From Siphonodentalium dalli (taxonomy: Eukaryota > Mollusca > Scaphopoda > Gadilida > Siphonodentaliidae), in assembly GCA_032622095.1 (NCBI GenBank), contig CP136062.1, forward strand, positions 226,564,578-226,628,577: DNA of 64,000 bases, in the 5' to 3' direction. The notes under the pieces were generated by a model. The model saw only the letters and a program-made list of their open reading frames with translations. It made no database searches and was not told where the DNA came from. Of the stretch, positions 33,040-45,498 are shown piece by piece (within the stretch, counting starts at the first letter, position 1; each line of letters opens with the position of its first letter). The position numbers and the translations under genes were made by a program.

Positions 33040-34050
33040 TAGACTTTTCTTGCTTTATTCAAGTTTGTTATTCCAGTCTAGAATTTATTCCTGGTATTAA
33101 ACATGAATAAACAGGAATTGTGAGAAAACAATATAAAATCAGTGAAATTTACAAATTCTTATTCTAGAATAAACATGATTGAACAAGAATGTTGTGACAT
33201 TGCAATAAATTAGAGAAGAATAACATTGAATAATCTTGAATAATCTTGAATACTTTATTTTTCAGCGAAGAATGAGTCTAGAATAAGCAGGAATATACAA
33301 GAATTTTCGACTTCGATTATTTTTGAAACAAATTAAAACAGAATAGCATAATTTCAAATATTCTACAATGTTCATGTTTATTCTATTAAAATTTTATTCC
33401 AGTTTATTCATGGTGCCATATACCATTCTAGAATATTCTTGAATGTCCTGAAATTTTAGGGGAAGGGGGCTGAATTTTTTACATTATATATCCATGGTTG
33501 TAACACAGTTTTTGTAGAATAGACACAGAGATATAACAAAATAGATTCAAATTAACCTTAAATATGTATAAATCGGGCAGAAATGTAAAAAATACTGTAA
33601 TTTGATACAATTTACCCCTGAAATACCATTCAATTTGCCAGAATTTGCCAGAAAATATCTCCAATTTGCCCGAAAATTGCCTGAATTTTGAGCTTTTATA
33701 ATGTTTTGGAGGGGGGAGCTGCAGGTCTTCCAGCCCACCCTCCCCCCACCCCCCGGCCTGTATGCCTAAGAACCCTGAATAATAACCAACCTGCATGAAC
33801 AGATTCCCGTTTGTCTTCACTCTTCTTCTCTTATTGATTATGAGATAAAGATCATGCAGTGAGTGTATATACAGGCACGCAGACAGCATTGTACACCAGG
33901 TATCACGATACAAAACCACGATGACACTGGATGATATGGCATTTTTCCGCCTGACTTATGAGAGTTTCTGAAGCCGTCATCTTTAAAATGTAATTTGTAA
34001 AACGAAACCCATAATTAAATTTCATCTAGATCATGTCATGAATCTCTACT
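33040..34050. other. AT-rich region with degenerate TCTAGAATA words
   Basis: Between about 33050 and 33440 the words 'tctagaat', 'gaataaacatgaa' and 'cttgaataatcttgaataat' recur irregularly, as in the CATGAATAT element at 5695-8269. A G/C-rich 'ggggggagctgcaggtcttc' block lies at 33710-33760. The longest frame (33479-33919, minus) has no recognisable domain. Confidence 0.35.
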
Positions 34051-34055
34051 CTGGC

Positions 34056-34498
34056 TTAACCCTTTACCCAACAGAACGGCCCTGTGCCAATGCATTCTCT
34101 TATATATGCGAGTCGACCATAGGTCGCCTCGCATATATAAGAGAATGCATTAGCTTAACATATTAAAAATGATAAAATTGTCAAAGAATGTAGAAAAATA
34201 TTATAAAATTGTTAAAAAATGTAAGAAAAATTACAAAATTGTTAAAGAATGTAAGAAAAAATGGTAAAAAGTGTTAAAAAAAGAATTTTTTTAGGCCAAT
34301 GCATTCTCTTATATATGCGAGGCGACCTATGGTCAACTCGCATATATAAGAGAATGCATTGGCACAGGGCATAACTGTAACCATCACAATGTGGTCAATG
34401 AACCGGTTCCAATGATATCCATAGACAGACCGAAGATATTTTAGGCTGTTGAAGCTTTATTTGGGCGTTTTTGGGCGTTTTGTTGGGTAAAGGGTTAA
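34056..34498 (-). mobile_element. Family A element, A4
   Basis: TTAA flanks at 34056-34059 and 34495-34498, termini CCCTTTACCCAACAGAACGG and 'gttttgttgggtaaaggg'. It has two palindromes; the second has one change in the loop (GGTCAACTCGC). Confidence 0.93.
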
Positions 34499-34875
34499 CG
34501 CCCGTAGAGATCATTTTCCACCTGTACAAAACCTGGGAACTTTTTTATGTTCTGACCTGTTCTGACAGGGAACTGTATAACATTGACCAGGGGGTGTCCC
34601 AGGTCGAGATTGCATGCCTTTCTTTGACTTTTATGAACCAATATCGAAATAAACATTGAAATAATAACCCAGGATAAATTCAATAATTGTAAAAGATGCA
34701 AAGCAATATAAAATCGCTCACAACATCACTTAAATCATGCAATTTTGAGTTGGAACCTTCACCTACAGTGAAATACATTATTAAGGTACAGGTAATAACT
34801 AAAGATACATATATATAAAAGAATAGGATCTGTCTGTCTGTTTGTTCGCAATTTTTCTCTCAGATCCCTGGACAG

Positions 34876-35537
34876 ATTCCAAACACTGTTAGTGGGTTGA
34901 CTTGGGTACCCTGGTAGATGTTATAACAGTGTTAGTGGGTTGACTTGGGTACCCTGGCAGATGTTATAACAGTGTTAGTGGGTTGACTTGGGTACCCTGG
35001 CAGATGTTATAACAGTGTTAGTGGGTTGACTTGGGTACCCTGGCAGATGTTATAACAGTGTTAGTGGGGTGACTTGGGTACCCTGGCAGATGTTATAACA
35101 GTGTTAGTGGGGTGACTTGGGTACCCTGGCAGATGTTATAACAGTGTTAGTGGGTTGACTTGGGTACCCTGGCAGATGTTATAACAGTGTTAGTGGGGTG
35201 ACTTGGGTACCCTGGCAGATTCCAAACACTGTTAGTGTAGTGACTTGGGTACCCTGGCAGATGTTATAACAGTGTTAGTGGGGTGACTTGGGTACCCTGG
35301 CAGATGTTATAACAGTGTTAGTGGGTTGACTTGGGTACTCTGGCAGATGTTATAACAGTGTTAGTGGGTTGACTTGGGTACCCTGGCAGATGTTATAACA
35401 GTGTTAGTGGGTTGACTTGGGTACCCTGGCAGATGTTATAACAGTGTTAGTGGGTTGACTTGGGTACCCTGGCAGATGTTATAACAGTGTTAGTGGGGTG
35501 ACTTGGGTACTCTGGCAGATGTTATAACAGTGTTAGT
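34876..35537. repeat. 43-bp minisatellite, about 15 copies
   Basis: The unit 'cagtgttagtgggttgactt', 'gggtaccctggcagatgtta', 'taa' varies between GGGTTG and GGGGTG. One unit near 35217-35245 has the junction 'gattccaaacactgttagtg' also seen at the left edge, indicating an internal duplication that included the flank. Confidence 0.94.
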
Positions 35538-35808
35538 TATTCCAAATTTTGATTTAATGAAGAAATGCAGCTTAATTAGCTGGGCACGGAATTTTGGCAC
35601 TTTTATTAAAATCATTGACTGGTCTATACATCAGCTTTCGATATATTTGATATTGAAATAAAATGCATGTTTCACGAAAGTGGTAATTCAAACAAACAGA
35701 ATAATCTCGATTTAACTTGATGTATTTCTAAGACTTGCCACATACATGTAGATATTTAGATAACGTTAATCTTCCCTTGGCCAATACTTGAAGGGAATAT
35801 TCGAATCT

Positions 35809-36062
35809 TTAACTCTTTGAGTACCAGGTCGATTTTTGTATCAACCCATATACCCTGTGCCAATGCATTCTCTTATATATGCGAGTCGACCATAGGTCGC
35901 CTCGCATATATAAGAGAATGCATTGGCCTAACAATTGGTTTTTTTTTTTGGTTTTTTTTTACAATTTTTTACAATTTTAATAATTTATTCTTATATTCTT
36001 TAACAGACTTATTTTGTAGGTTTAGGGCCGATGAGATCGCCCCCTGGCACTCCAAGGGTTAT
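35809..36062 (+). mobile_element. Family B element, B2
   Basis: TTAA-CTCTTTGAGTACCAGG at left, 'ccctggcactccaaggg'-TTAT at right. It has one palindrome and 'ttaacagacttattttgtag'. The flanks differ by one base. Confidence 0.88.
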
Positions 36063-36517
36063 CTTTACTCAAATAGAACGAAAGCTATAGTATTCACAGA
36101 AAAAATATGAGAAGACTCATTGATGTTCTATATATATATGGACCACAGCTGTTCATATGCAAGGCACTTAAAACTTTTGCTAAGTTTAAACTATAATCTA
36201 GGCGTTTCCTCTGTAGCATACTTCCTTTGATATAAATGATGTACGTGTAATGTTTGGCTGGTTTCTTAAGTCTCACTCTCCCGACAGGCGACAGTCTGTC
36301 AGAAAACTCTTACACATCAGAGTAAAGCGACAGGTAAAACTTGATTATTGCTAATATCTATGGGCCTATGAGTGAGAAAAAAGATCAGGATTGAATCTTG
36401 ATCATGATGAACGCCCTGTAAACAGCATTTGGTTTACCATTAATATTATCGATAACAGGAACCACCGATGTCATGCAGAATCTTAAACATGCATAATCCG
36501 AATTAACGCTCCCGAAT
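36063..36517. other. No recognisable feature
   Basis: AT-rich spacer between B2 and J3. Confidence 0.35.
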
Positions 36518-36947
36518 TACTATTTCTTTGGCTTTGGGGGTGAAAAATATTTGATTCAAGTTGAGGAACCCACCCATCAAAGCTCAGAGTGATCAGATAT
36601 CGATTTTTGAAATTTGTTATTTCTCAAAATGTGTAATTATTTGTGGCCCAGAAACAAGTCGTCAAACCGATTGTCTCGGACAAAATTGTAGATGAAGATG
36701 AATAACTCTAAAATCAAGTGGTAATACGGCAAAATTTTCGTGATACGAAAGTGATAATACGGCCATATTTCGTTGAACAACATATTAATAAATAACACGT
36801 TTTGGGAAATTTTATACCATAGTTGACAGTGGTTAGCATTATTTTGTTGTAATTAATCGATTCTGATAACAAAAGCATATTTTGAAGAAATGTTGTTGTT
36901 GTAACTTGATGATATGGGGACCGTCTGATAGGATTGAGTACCTTTAA
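36518..36947. mobile_element. Family J element, J3 (diverged)
   Basis: It keeps 'tactatttctttggctttgg', 'aatatttgattcaagttgag' and the right end 'aggattgagtacctttaa'. The left terminus is missing. Confidence 0.65.
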
Positions 36948-37210
36948 AGTTATGACGATGCGGTAGGTTAATTATATATGTACACTTGTTTTCAATCATT
37001 AACCATCTTGATAAATGCTGGATAATGTACTGAATGTTTTTCAGTTCTAAAGAATCTCGAGTTAATCTGAGTGCCATCGTGATGTTTTACGCACAAAATC
37101 ACACAGGTTGTGACGATGGACAACACGTCCAACGGATATCGATGCATGTTTACTATTCACTCTATATTAATGTGTTATGAACATTAAGTTAACCTCCTTC
37201 CTTTCTAAAT

Positions 37211-37400
37211 GGAATTACCCCAAAATGACTCGTTCCCATCTACATGCCAATGTCAACAGCCATGACAAATATAATGATCCGACCAAATGTACCTGTAGCC
37301 CAAGCTAATGGAAATTGTTGATGGACAAACACATGCACGAATGACAGATACCAACCCATGGCAATACTAGCTCAAACCTGACTGTGTCATGTTGAGGTAA
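37211..37400. repeat. K-family fragment
   Basis: 'ccccaaaatgactcgttccc', 'atgacaaatataatgatccg' and 'ggcaatactagctcaaacc' follow the order of the last K unit and its right edge. Confidence 0.65.
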
Positions 37401-37434
37401 AACAGACAATACAAGAGCAGAAGGATGCATATTC

Positions 37435-38139
37435 AGTGCTAGTCTAATGTTCTTATTTATACGAGTCATAAATATTATTTTATAATGATAATAATTTGAA
37501 GAGTTAAATAGTGACACATTTTTATTTGTGAGGAAATAGTGTGTCTATCATTTGCAAAGTGAGGTCCCCAGATGTCCACATACACCATACAAATATGGAT
37601 ATCATTGGAACCGGTTCATTGACCACATTGTGATAGTTACAGTTATGCCCTGTGCCAATGCATTCTCTTATATATGCCATAGGTCGCCTCGCATATATAA
37701 GAGAATGCATTGGCCTAAAAAAATCTTTTTTTTAACACTTTTTACATTTTTTCTTACATTCTTTAACAATTTTAGAATTTTTTCTTACATTTTATAATAT
37801 TTTTCTACATTCTTTGACAAAATTATCATTTTTAATATGTGTTAAGCCAATGCATTCTCTTATATATGCGAGTCGACCTATGGTCGACTCGCATATATAA
37901 GAGAATGCATTGGCACAGGGCCGTTCTGTTGGGTAAAGGGTTAACAGGTCTGACCCCCTCATGCAAAATATCTATTTGCATTCATAAGGAAGTGCTAGTC
38001 TAATGTTCTTATTTATACGAGTCATAAATATTATTTTATAATGATAATAATTTGAAGAGTTAAATAGTGACACATTTTTATTTGTGAGGAAATAGTGTGT
38101 CTATCATTTGCAAAGTGAGGTCCCCCAGATGTCCACATA
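37435..38139. repeat. ~148-bp direct duplication flanking A5
   Basis: 37435-37582 and 37991-38139 are nearly identical ('agtgctagtctaatgttctt' to 'gatgtccacata'), differing by one added C. The left copy ends exactly where truncated element A5 begins. Confidence 0.88.
37583..37944 (+). mobile_element. Family A element, A5 (left end lost)
   Basis: It starts inside the A-specific arm ('caccatacaaatatggatat') and ends normally with 'gttctgttgggtaaaggg'-TTAA. The first palindrome has a shortened loop (ATATATGCCATAGGTCGCC). The second has the loop GAGTCGACCTATGGTCGACTC, a perfect palindrome. Confidence 0.88.
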
Positions 38140-38187
38140 GCTGGCAAGCATAAGATAGGATAAGATAAATTTTATTTAAAAGTGGGA

Positions 38188-38214
38188 GGTAATAATAATA
38201 ATAATAATAATAAT
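38188..38214. repeat. (AAT)n microsatellite
   Basis: Eight or more uninterrupted AAT units. Confidence 0.9.
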
Positions 38215-38461
38215 CTGAAGAGCTTTTGATTGGCTGCATCACCAAATTCAGAATTCCGTAGTGAGCCTCACACAGATAGAAGGATCTATTCCTGAGTGTC
38301 GTCTGCTCATGTCTGTGAGGGGTACCATATGGGTGGTACATCACAGCCATCTGAACGCCTTAAGTGTTATTGTCTGTAACCCCTAGCCTGAGGCCTGGAA
38401 GGATGCATATTCAGTGGTGGGAAAGGCTCAGACAATAAGTTCAACAAACAACCTTTTTTTT

Positions 38462-38858
38462 TTATCCCTTTACCCAACAGAAGGGCCCTGTGCCAATGCA
38501 TTCTCTTATATATGCGAGTCGACCATAGGTAGCCTCGCATATATAAGAGAATGCATTGGTTTAACACATTAAAAATTATAAAATTGTTAAAGAATGTAAG
38601 AAATGGTAAAAAGTGTTAAAAAACGTTTTTGTTTAGGCCAATGCATTCTCTTATATATGCGAGGCGACCTATGGTCGACTCGCATATATAAGAGAATGCA
38701 TTGGCACAGGGCATAACTGTAACCATCACAATGTGGTCAAGGAGCCGGTTCCAATGATATCCATATTTGTATGGTGTTATTGAGACAGACCGAAGATATT
38801 TTAGGCTGTTGAAGCTTTATTTGGCCGGTTTTGGCCGGTTTGTTGGGTAAAGGGTTAT
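38462..38858 (-). mobile_element. Family A element flanked by TTAT, A6
   Basis: Termini CCCTTTACCCAACAGAAGGG and 'ccggtttgttgggtaaaggg' are both intact. The flanking 4-mers are TTAT on both sides rather than TTAA. It has two palindromes. Confidence 0.92.
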
Positions 38859-38984
38859 TGGAATAAACAGACATCAATAAATGAATGTAAATACAAACAG
38901 AGGTACATGTTATTAGAGATCAAGTGTCATTCTTCCATTCGCTCACATCTCTCTCACTTCATTTAAAATGACTATCAAAGCTAC

Positions 38985-39335
38985 CATCCTGGACCAATGA
39001 CGACAATACTCAATGAACTGAAACTACCACCACTATACGAGTAGAAAAGTCTAGCGGCTGTCGTACTTTTATAAGGTGGTAATGAACCTGGTATCAGCTA
39101 TGCCATCTGACAACTTCCTCACCAAAAAGAGAGAGACCAGAAAGATAACATCAAAAACATTCAGTGACCACCAAGTAACAAACTTGGTCAAGAATTACAA
39201 AGAAAACAAAACAACAAGTGCTTCCAAGTGCCACGATCATACTGTGCACAATACGAGAACTCCTTCTTTGTTCGCACCACAATCGACTGGAACCACCTGG
39301 AGGATAATATTGTGTCGTCATCCTTGCTGCTTTAG
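38985..39335 (+). pseudogene. LINE reverse-transcriptase ORF, 3' terminal fragment
   Basis: After LNELKLPPLY the frame shifts, then reads YKVVMNLVSAMPSDNFLT and KTFSDHQVTNLVKN. A second shift leads to YENSFFVRTTIDWNHLEDN and a TAG at 39333-39335. The pattern YKV...P...(Y)KNSFFvRT..DWN.L is the usual C-terminus of non-LTR retrotransposon ORF2 in invertebrates. At least two frameshifts and the lack of the catalytic domain show a dead 5'-truncated copy. The single open frame at 39076-39411 mixes two registers. Confidence 0.75.
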
Positions 39336-39551
39336 ACACAAAAACCGCGCAATTAACAACATTCTGCCCAGTCACCGTCCTACATTACCATTATTGGGAT
39401 CTTGGACGTAACCATACAGATACAGATACACCATGTTCACTCCCAGTGACTTACATGTAAATAGCGATAAAATCGAATATATGTTCATTATTATATAATA
39501 ATTCAGATTTTAAATATCTGTACATTTCCTATGGGATAACTACTCACCAAT

Positions 39552-41787
39552 CAGTGGCGGATCCAGGAAATTTGAAAAGGGGGGGTGCCATGTATTATTA
39601 TATTATATATATGATGCGTAGCATCATCCGAGCCGCAAAGCGGCGATTGGGGCAGAACACGAGAGGGGGGATTAACCCCCTTCTCGTAGGTGGGGGTCCG
39701 GGAAATTTTGCGTATACTACATTCAAAACGACGCGTTTTCCTGTGTTCTGGACACTGTTTATATTGCTTTATATTAGGCCTATATGGAACGAGTGACAAT
39801 AACATTCAGTATAATTACGATATACTATGGAAGGTTAGTGATGGAAGACCAAAGCTTCTTTGAATAGTGAACTTATCTTCTGAAAGTCTGTGGAAATGTG
39901 AATTATCTGGGCGACATGATGATTTTGGCGCACCGGACATGCCCATGGATAAGCCCCGGAATCACTGGGTCGCCTATGGTTTGGGCTGGTGCATGGGAGA
40001 ATATTTTGTAATTCAGAATGAATAATAATCGCAAAATCATGGCTTCTAGACAGTACTAGTATAGAGGTGTTTCGGCTGGTAATACAATGCATCTATCCAA
40101 CCACTTAATTCCTCCATTGACCATGCTGATTTTTTCAGTTTTACTTCTAATAGCCATCAGCTTCATGATACACCAGCAAAATAAGTCATCAATACAAGCC
40201 AAAACGGGTGGTCCGATCACACTCCAATAACGTACTCGTTTTATTAGTATAAACACAGTTTTCACCTAAAAAATATCTGACACGGAACAGATTAACTAGT
40301 ATTCCAATCCCCTATTCATCTACATTCTGGTTGCATCCATAATGTTAAAGGTACTCAATCCGTAAAGAGGGTCCCCATCTCAACAGATTCCAACAACAAC
40401 AATCCGATCAGAGGGTCCTATATTACTATTTCTTTGGCTTTGGGGGTAAAAAATATTTGATTCGAGTCGAGGAACCCATCAAACAAAGCTCAGAGTTATT
40501 AGATATTGATTTTTGAAATTTGTTATTAACTCGAGATGAGTACTAATAACTGCCGTAATCTGCTCTGGATGTGTACTCCAAATCTATTCAAACAGACAAG
40601 GATGGATAACTCTAAAATCAAGTGGTAATTTTAACGCAATTTTGACTGAGTTCTGGGCCAGTTAGTATTCCCGATAATGAAAAATAATAGATTTCTAAAA
40701 TCGATATCTAACAAATCTGAGCTTTGATGGGTGACTTCCTCGACTCGAATCAAATATTTTTGACCCCCGAAGCCATTGAAATAGTAATTGAGAGGAGTTT
40801 TATCGGATTGAGTACCTTTAATTAAAATATTGTATGTAAATTAATATCTGTTGTGTAAATGTTTGGGTTATGAATAAATATATGTTCTGCTAATTAACTG
40901 ACTAATGACGATAACGACACATGGAAACCGATGTTTTGAAGGACGAGTTCGTTTCAGACTTGTTTTTATTAAGCAAAGGCAGATACGTATTTGTCGTGAC
41001 CTGAAGATGTCTTGTTATCACACATTTGTTCCAATTAGGGTGGTACAACATGTGATGGAAGATATAACCAATTTAATATGCCATGCATATATACCATTGG
41101 AAACGAACCAGCAATGAATTTCTATAATAATTCGAAAATATACTATGTACGGCTCATGTATACCATATAGTAGTATGGCGTATGTGCCTTTAGATAATCT
41201 CTTTACGGCATAATGATACTGCCGCCAGTGTGTTTTATAGTCCGGGCATTGATCGGACTACATTGTATAACCTAGAGTGCACTGTAGACGACTCATGTTT
41301 ATTATTCATTTGTTCTTTACATAATTTTATATGTAGATGGAATTGTCTAAATTTTGACTCCACTTTTAGAATTGCTATATTTATTTTTGATAGAAATATT
41401 CAGTGTTGAAACTTCGGGCGACCAAAACTTGGCGCCGGGCGAGATATTTTCCGACACTCCGATACAAAATGTCGCAGAAATTTTTTGCTCTGCATGGCGA
41501 AAAATAGCCCGCAGGCCTTCATCTCGGGATGTTGGATTCGCGCATTGCATGGCTATACATATTGCGTGGAATACCAAATTGAAGTCATTTCAACCCACAG
41601 TTAAAAAAAATATACGTTTGAGTAATGTAAAACATGTAAACTGCTGTATTTGCATGCACGTTAGCAATATTCAGTGCGGAATCTTCAGGCGCCCGAGACA
41701 AATGACGCCAGGACACCTCGCAAAAATTCCTTGCTCTGGCGAAAATAGGGGGGGGCGCCCCCCCCCCCCCCCTTGGATCCGCCCTTG
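39552..41787. mobile_element. O, hAT-like element with CAGTGGCGGATCCAGG ends
   Basis: CAGTGGCGGATCCAGG at 39552 is matched by CAAGGGCGGATCCAAGG reading inward from 41787. CAGTGGCGGATC is a common hAT terminus (family knowledge). G/C runs follow both ends. No exact 8-bp duplication is visible, but CCAAT occurs at both edges. The 2.2-kb interior holds J2. No transposase frame was recognised. Confidence 0.55.
40345..40822. mobile_element. Family J element, J2
   Basis: TTAAAGGTACTCAATCCG to CGGATTGAGTACCTTTAA, nearly identical to J1 at 16803-17288, with small differences in the centre. It is nested in O. Confidence 0.88.
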
Positions 41788-41911
41788 CCAATGATACCTG
41801 AGTACATAAAGGGTTAAACTTATTATCTGAACATGTTCTATGGGATAACTACCCATCAATTATTTCTTAGTATTTAGTATAGAAAGGATTAAAGGTGTAT
41901 TCTTGTGCTGG

Positions 41912-42478
41912 CATGCCTGAGAATAAGGTGCCTGTCAGGTTCAGAGGGTGAATTTAGTGACGCTATCGCAAATAGCGGGCTAGCATCATTAAATTCACTC
42001 AATGGGGACCTCATTCTGCTTAGGCATCACCTTCTCTGGAAAGTGTCTTTATTATCAAATTTCTATAGAAACTTCTTCACATACATGTAGATTCTATTTA
42101 TTTTTTAGTTTTAGTTTCTCTCTATCCCCAAATTGGCAGATGACACATTGCATTATCGAGGTTCCCAATGGGTGTATACATCACAATATTCACCATTTGG
42201 GAACTTCAATCTGAGCCTATGTCTCCCATATCAGATGAGGCCATGCAGAATGAGGTCCCCAGAGGGTGAATTTGTTGATGCTGGCCCGCTATATATGCAT
42301 GATAGCATCATTAAATTCACCTGTTGGGGACCTAATTCTGCTTGAGCCTCATCTTCTCTGGAAAGTTTTGTTATTATCAAATTTCTATAGAAACTACTTC
42401 ACACAGATTCTATTTCTTTTTTAGTTTAGTTTCTCGTATATATCCCCAAATTGGCAGACAACACATTGCATAATTCGT
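41912..42478. mobile_element. Family D long-form element, D4 (right end missing)
   Basis: The first palindrome is at about 41940-42019 and the second at 42245-42345. Each is followed by 'ctctggaaagt', 'attatcaaatttctatagaa' and 'ccccaaattggcaga'. The structure equals D6 at 63350-63817, but spacer repeats again where the terminus should be, and element P starts at 42479. Confidence 0.7.
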
Positions 42479-43973
42479 GGGAGAATCTGGATTCGGATAT
42501 TACGTATTACACTCCGTACAACGTAGTTCAGTAAACGAACAGACCAGAAGCAGTAAACAGACAGACGGTAATCGTTATTTTTTCGTAATCTGGATTCCGA
42601 TTCTGATTTCGTAATCGGAACCAGAACATTCATAATGTAAACAAACCGAGATTTCCCCACCACACCTCGGAGTATAAAAAACACAATAAAACATAAGAAT
42701 CCGTCCCTTGGTACAAATTATTACAGAATATAAACGATCAATATCAAAGAATTTTAAATGCGGAGACAAATTTGTGTTATCTAGTGTAAACGGGGAGAAT
42801 TTTAATGAAATTGGCCAAATAATAATGTTATTGATAGTAACGCTGGGGGAGCACATCGGTTGATGGCGAACTTGAAGCAAATCCTTGTCACTTTCATCGT
42901 GTTCATTCCGTAATAGCTTCCATAAAATACCGCCCGAATGGATGTCGATTTCAAATTCGGCGGAAAAATGTCACCATTGACCGAATTCACATGAACCTGC
43001 ATGGATACTAGTACATGTATGTCTTCTGCTTTGTTCGTAATTATATGTTCCTTCTTATTCAAGAAATAGTAGGATTATATGATATATGTAGATTATCAGA
43101 TACACGTACATGTATATACTATCTAGTCTTATAACAATTTCATATTTAAAATGTCTTGTTTCGTTAAATGCAGTCATTTTACACAATAGTCTCTGTAGTG
43201 CCGAAACAAGGCACTTTTTGGCTAACGTGCTGTGCATTATTTCGAAAATAAAGCTTTGCCAATGTAGCTAATGTTGTGGTCTTGTGATCGCATGTGAGCT
43301 GCATCTCCCATCCCACAAACACAAATGTAAAGCTTATTCTAGGATCTCAGGACTATATAGTGGAAATTTCAGTCAATTTATTTGATTAAATACCCACACG
43401 TACAAGTTCCAGTGACGTAGCTAGAGGGTTCCCATCGGGTTCGCAGAATTCCATTTGCACCCCCTTGGAAATATCCAACCTGACACACCCTATAAGGTTG
43501 GAGAATTAGTGGTTGGAAAATCAAACAATGAGAACAATTCCAACCTATATGTCAAATTAATGTCCAACTAATGTTGTGTCAGGCATAAAATTTCTAAATG
43601 TTGGAAATGTACCAAAGTTCGAGGGGAGGGGGAGGAGGGGTCTGGTTACACCCAAACAATTTAACCCCTGTCGCCACATCCCTATACAACTGACAATAAA
43701 CACACTTTAACTTGAAAAAGAGTGCAATTAAGTCGGATTGGCAGCAAATTAGGTGCCATGTATATACACATAGTAGAAACAACAAACATGAATATTATAA
43801 ATATAAGATACAAATGATACTTGTGTCAAATACATGAGCAATATTTGATGATGGGAGAACATTAAATCTAGTACCGGCGACCTCAAGGATTTCAAAATCT
43901 GACCTAGAATCCGTGTAATCTCGATTTAGCCCTGCCCCATAATCGGTTTCGGTTTCTGAATCCAGATTCTCCC
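42479..43973. mobile_element. P, candidate element with GGGAGAATCTGGATTC ends
   Basis: GGGAGAATCTGGATTCGG at 42479 is matched in inverse by 'gaatccagattctccc' ending at 43973. 'ggtaatcg', 'cgtaatctggattccg' and 'aatcggtttcggtttc' words are near both ends. No target duplication was seen. The 1.5-kb interior has no recognised frame. Confidence 0.45.
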
Positions 43974-44335
43974 TCGAAATAACGACTCAGGTATATTCAG
44001 AGCACACAAAATAACACATTTGAAATGAGAATTGCCAGATTAAATGCACTATTATGTTTGATATTGCAATTTCTAAACACTTATTTCATATACATGTAGT
44101 TTGGACGCATTAGAGGGACATTAATAATTATTTTGTAAATTTTTGTTAACAAAAGGACACTAGGTCTAGTGTATAATGTCATATTTGGTTTTCAAAATAT
44201 TTTCAAAGGAATGCAGAACAATTAGATTTTGTATGTTGTTGTTGTAACTGGAGGTCTGGAACACTGCTTACATCTATAAAAGGTACCGTAGAGACATGGT
44301 TGCTGGTATGACCATTAGTTTTATTGATTCACTGT

Positions 44336-44690
44336 TCAAAATACAGAGTATGGCAGTCAAGTGTGTACCACACCCTATTCACTATTAAACAGCCAGAGAA
44401 CGACAGTCAAGCGTGTACCACACCACAGCCAGAGAACGACAGTCAAAGCAGTTATTACACCCTATTTACTATTAAACAGCCAGATAATGACAGTCAAGCA
44501 GGTACAGCATCGTACACACTATTAAACATATAGAGAACGACAGTCAAGCGTGTACCACACCACAGCCAGAGAACGACAGTCAAAGCAGTTATTACACCCT
44601 ATTTACTATTAAACAGCCAGATAATGAGTCAAGCAGGTACAGCATCGTACACACTATTAAACATATAGAGAATGACAGTCATGCAGGTAC
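44336..44690. repeat. ~137-bp tandem repeat with sub-repeats
   Basis: 'gagaacgacagtcaagcgtg' recurs at 44396 and 44533, with a third start ('gagaatgacagtcatgcagg') at 44668. Within the unit 'cagccagagaacgacagtca' and 'ctatttactattaaacagcc' repeat. Confidence 0.8.
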
Positions 44691-44876
44691 CGCATACTAT
44701 TCCTGCAAAAGATTTACAATCAATATAATGCTTTTAACTCAGGGACGCATCACGTCTGAGTAAACCCCGAGTAATTAACAGCTATATGCATACGAAAGTA
44801 CATGTAGGGCTGCAACAATGTGGAGGGTTCACGATGTGATGCATATCATGATGCGATGCTCCTCGTGATGTAAACG

Positions 44877-45135
44877 TAACTCTTCCATGACTGGAGCTTC
44901 CTGAAATTTTGAGACAACCCTGTGCCAATGCATTCTATGTAATATGCGAGTCTCCCATAGGGAGCCTCGCATATATAATAGAATACATTGGCCTAACAAT
45001 ATTTACCTTAACCATGTATTAGCCATCCATTTTCTCTTATATATGCGTCCCTGTGTGACTCGGTTATATAAGAGAATGCACTGGCACAGGATATTTAATG
45101 CTGCACCAGCGCAGTTCCCATCATGAAAGGGTTAA
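44877..45135 (+). mobile_element. Family C element, C4
   Basis: The left end is GTAA-CTCTTCCATGACTGGAGC (one base off TTAA). The right end is 'gcaccagcgcagttcccatc', 'atgaaaggg', TTAA. The two palindromes have decayed loops. Confidence 0.85.
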
Positions 45136-45281
45136 TGCCTACAACATCTTGTATTTCGCACTAAATAAAACCCACAGGTTCAAGCCACACGATGGTTTGT
45201 GCTCCAAAATACACCTAATAATATTCTCTTCAGCCTTCTGATTTTTTTGCAGCATCGATATATGTCGATAAATACTTGAAC

Positions 45282-45498
45282 TACAGTAATGCCCTAAATA
45301 ATCAACTCCTTAACAACAGCAGAATTATGGGTAACTTTTCGGGATTTAGTCGGAAATATGGCTTGTTGCCATTCATCGGAAAGTTCTGTGAGAGCTTTCT
45401 GATGAATGGCAACAAGCCATATTTCCAACTAAATCCTTAAAAGTTACCCATAATTTTGCTGTGGTTAATTGCTGTTGATTATTTAGGGCATTATTGTA
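45282..45498. mobile_element. Family E 217-bp palindrome, E3
   Basis: TACAGTAATGCCCTAAATAA at left pairs with 'ttatttagggcattattgta' at right. Pairing runs through 'gcagaattatgggtaacttt' and 'cttgttgccattcatcggaa' to the centre. TA at both edges with a CAGT start suggests a Tc1/mariner-type MITE (inference). Confidence 0.85.

Noticed and set aside
39076-39411. 111-codon ORF as a protein gene
   Set aside because: It mixes two registers of a frameshifted LINE ORF2 end; the conserved DWN motif is in another frame.
39544-41795. 8-bp target duplication around O
   Set aside because: Only CCAAT is shared at the edges and its register differs; not a clean duplication.
42479-43973. P as an insertion into D4
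   Set aside because: D sequence does not resume on the right side of P, so an insertion cannot be shown.
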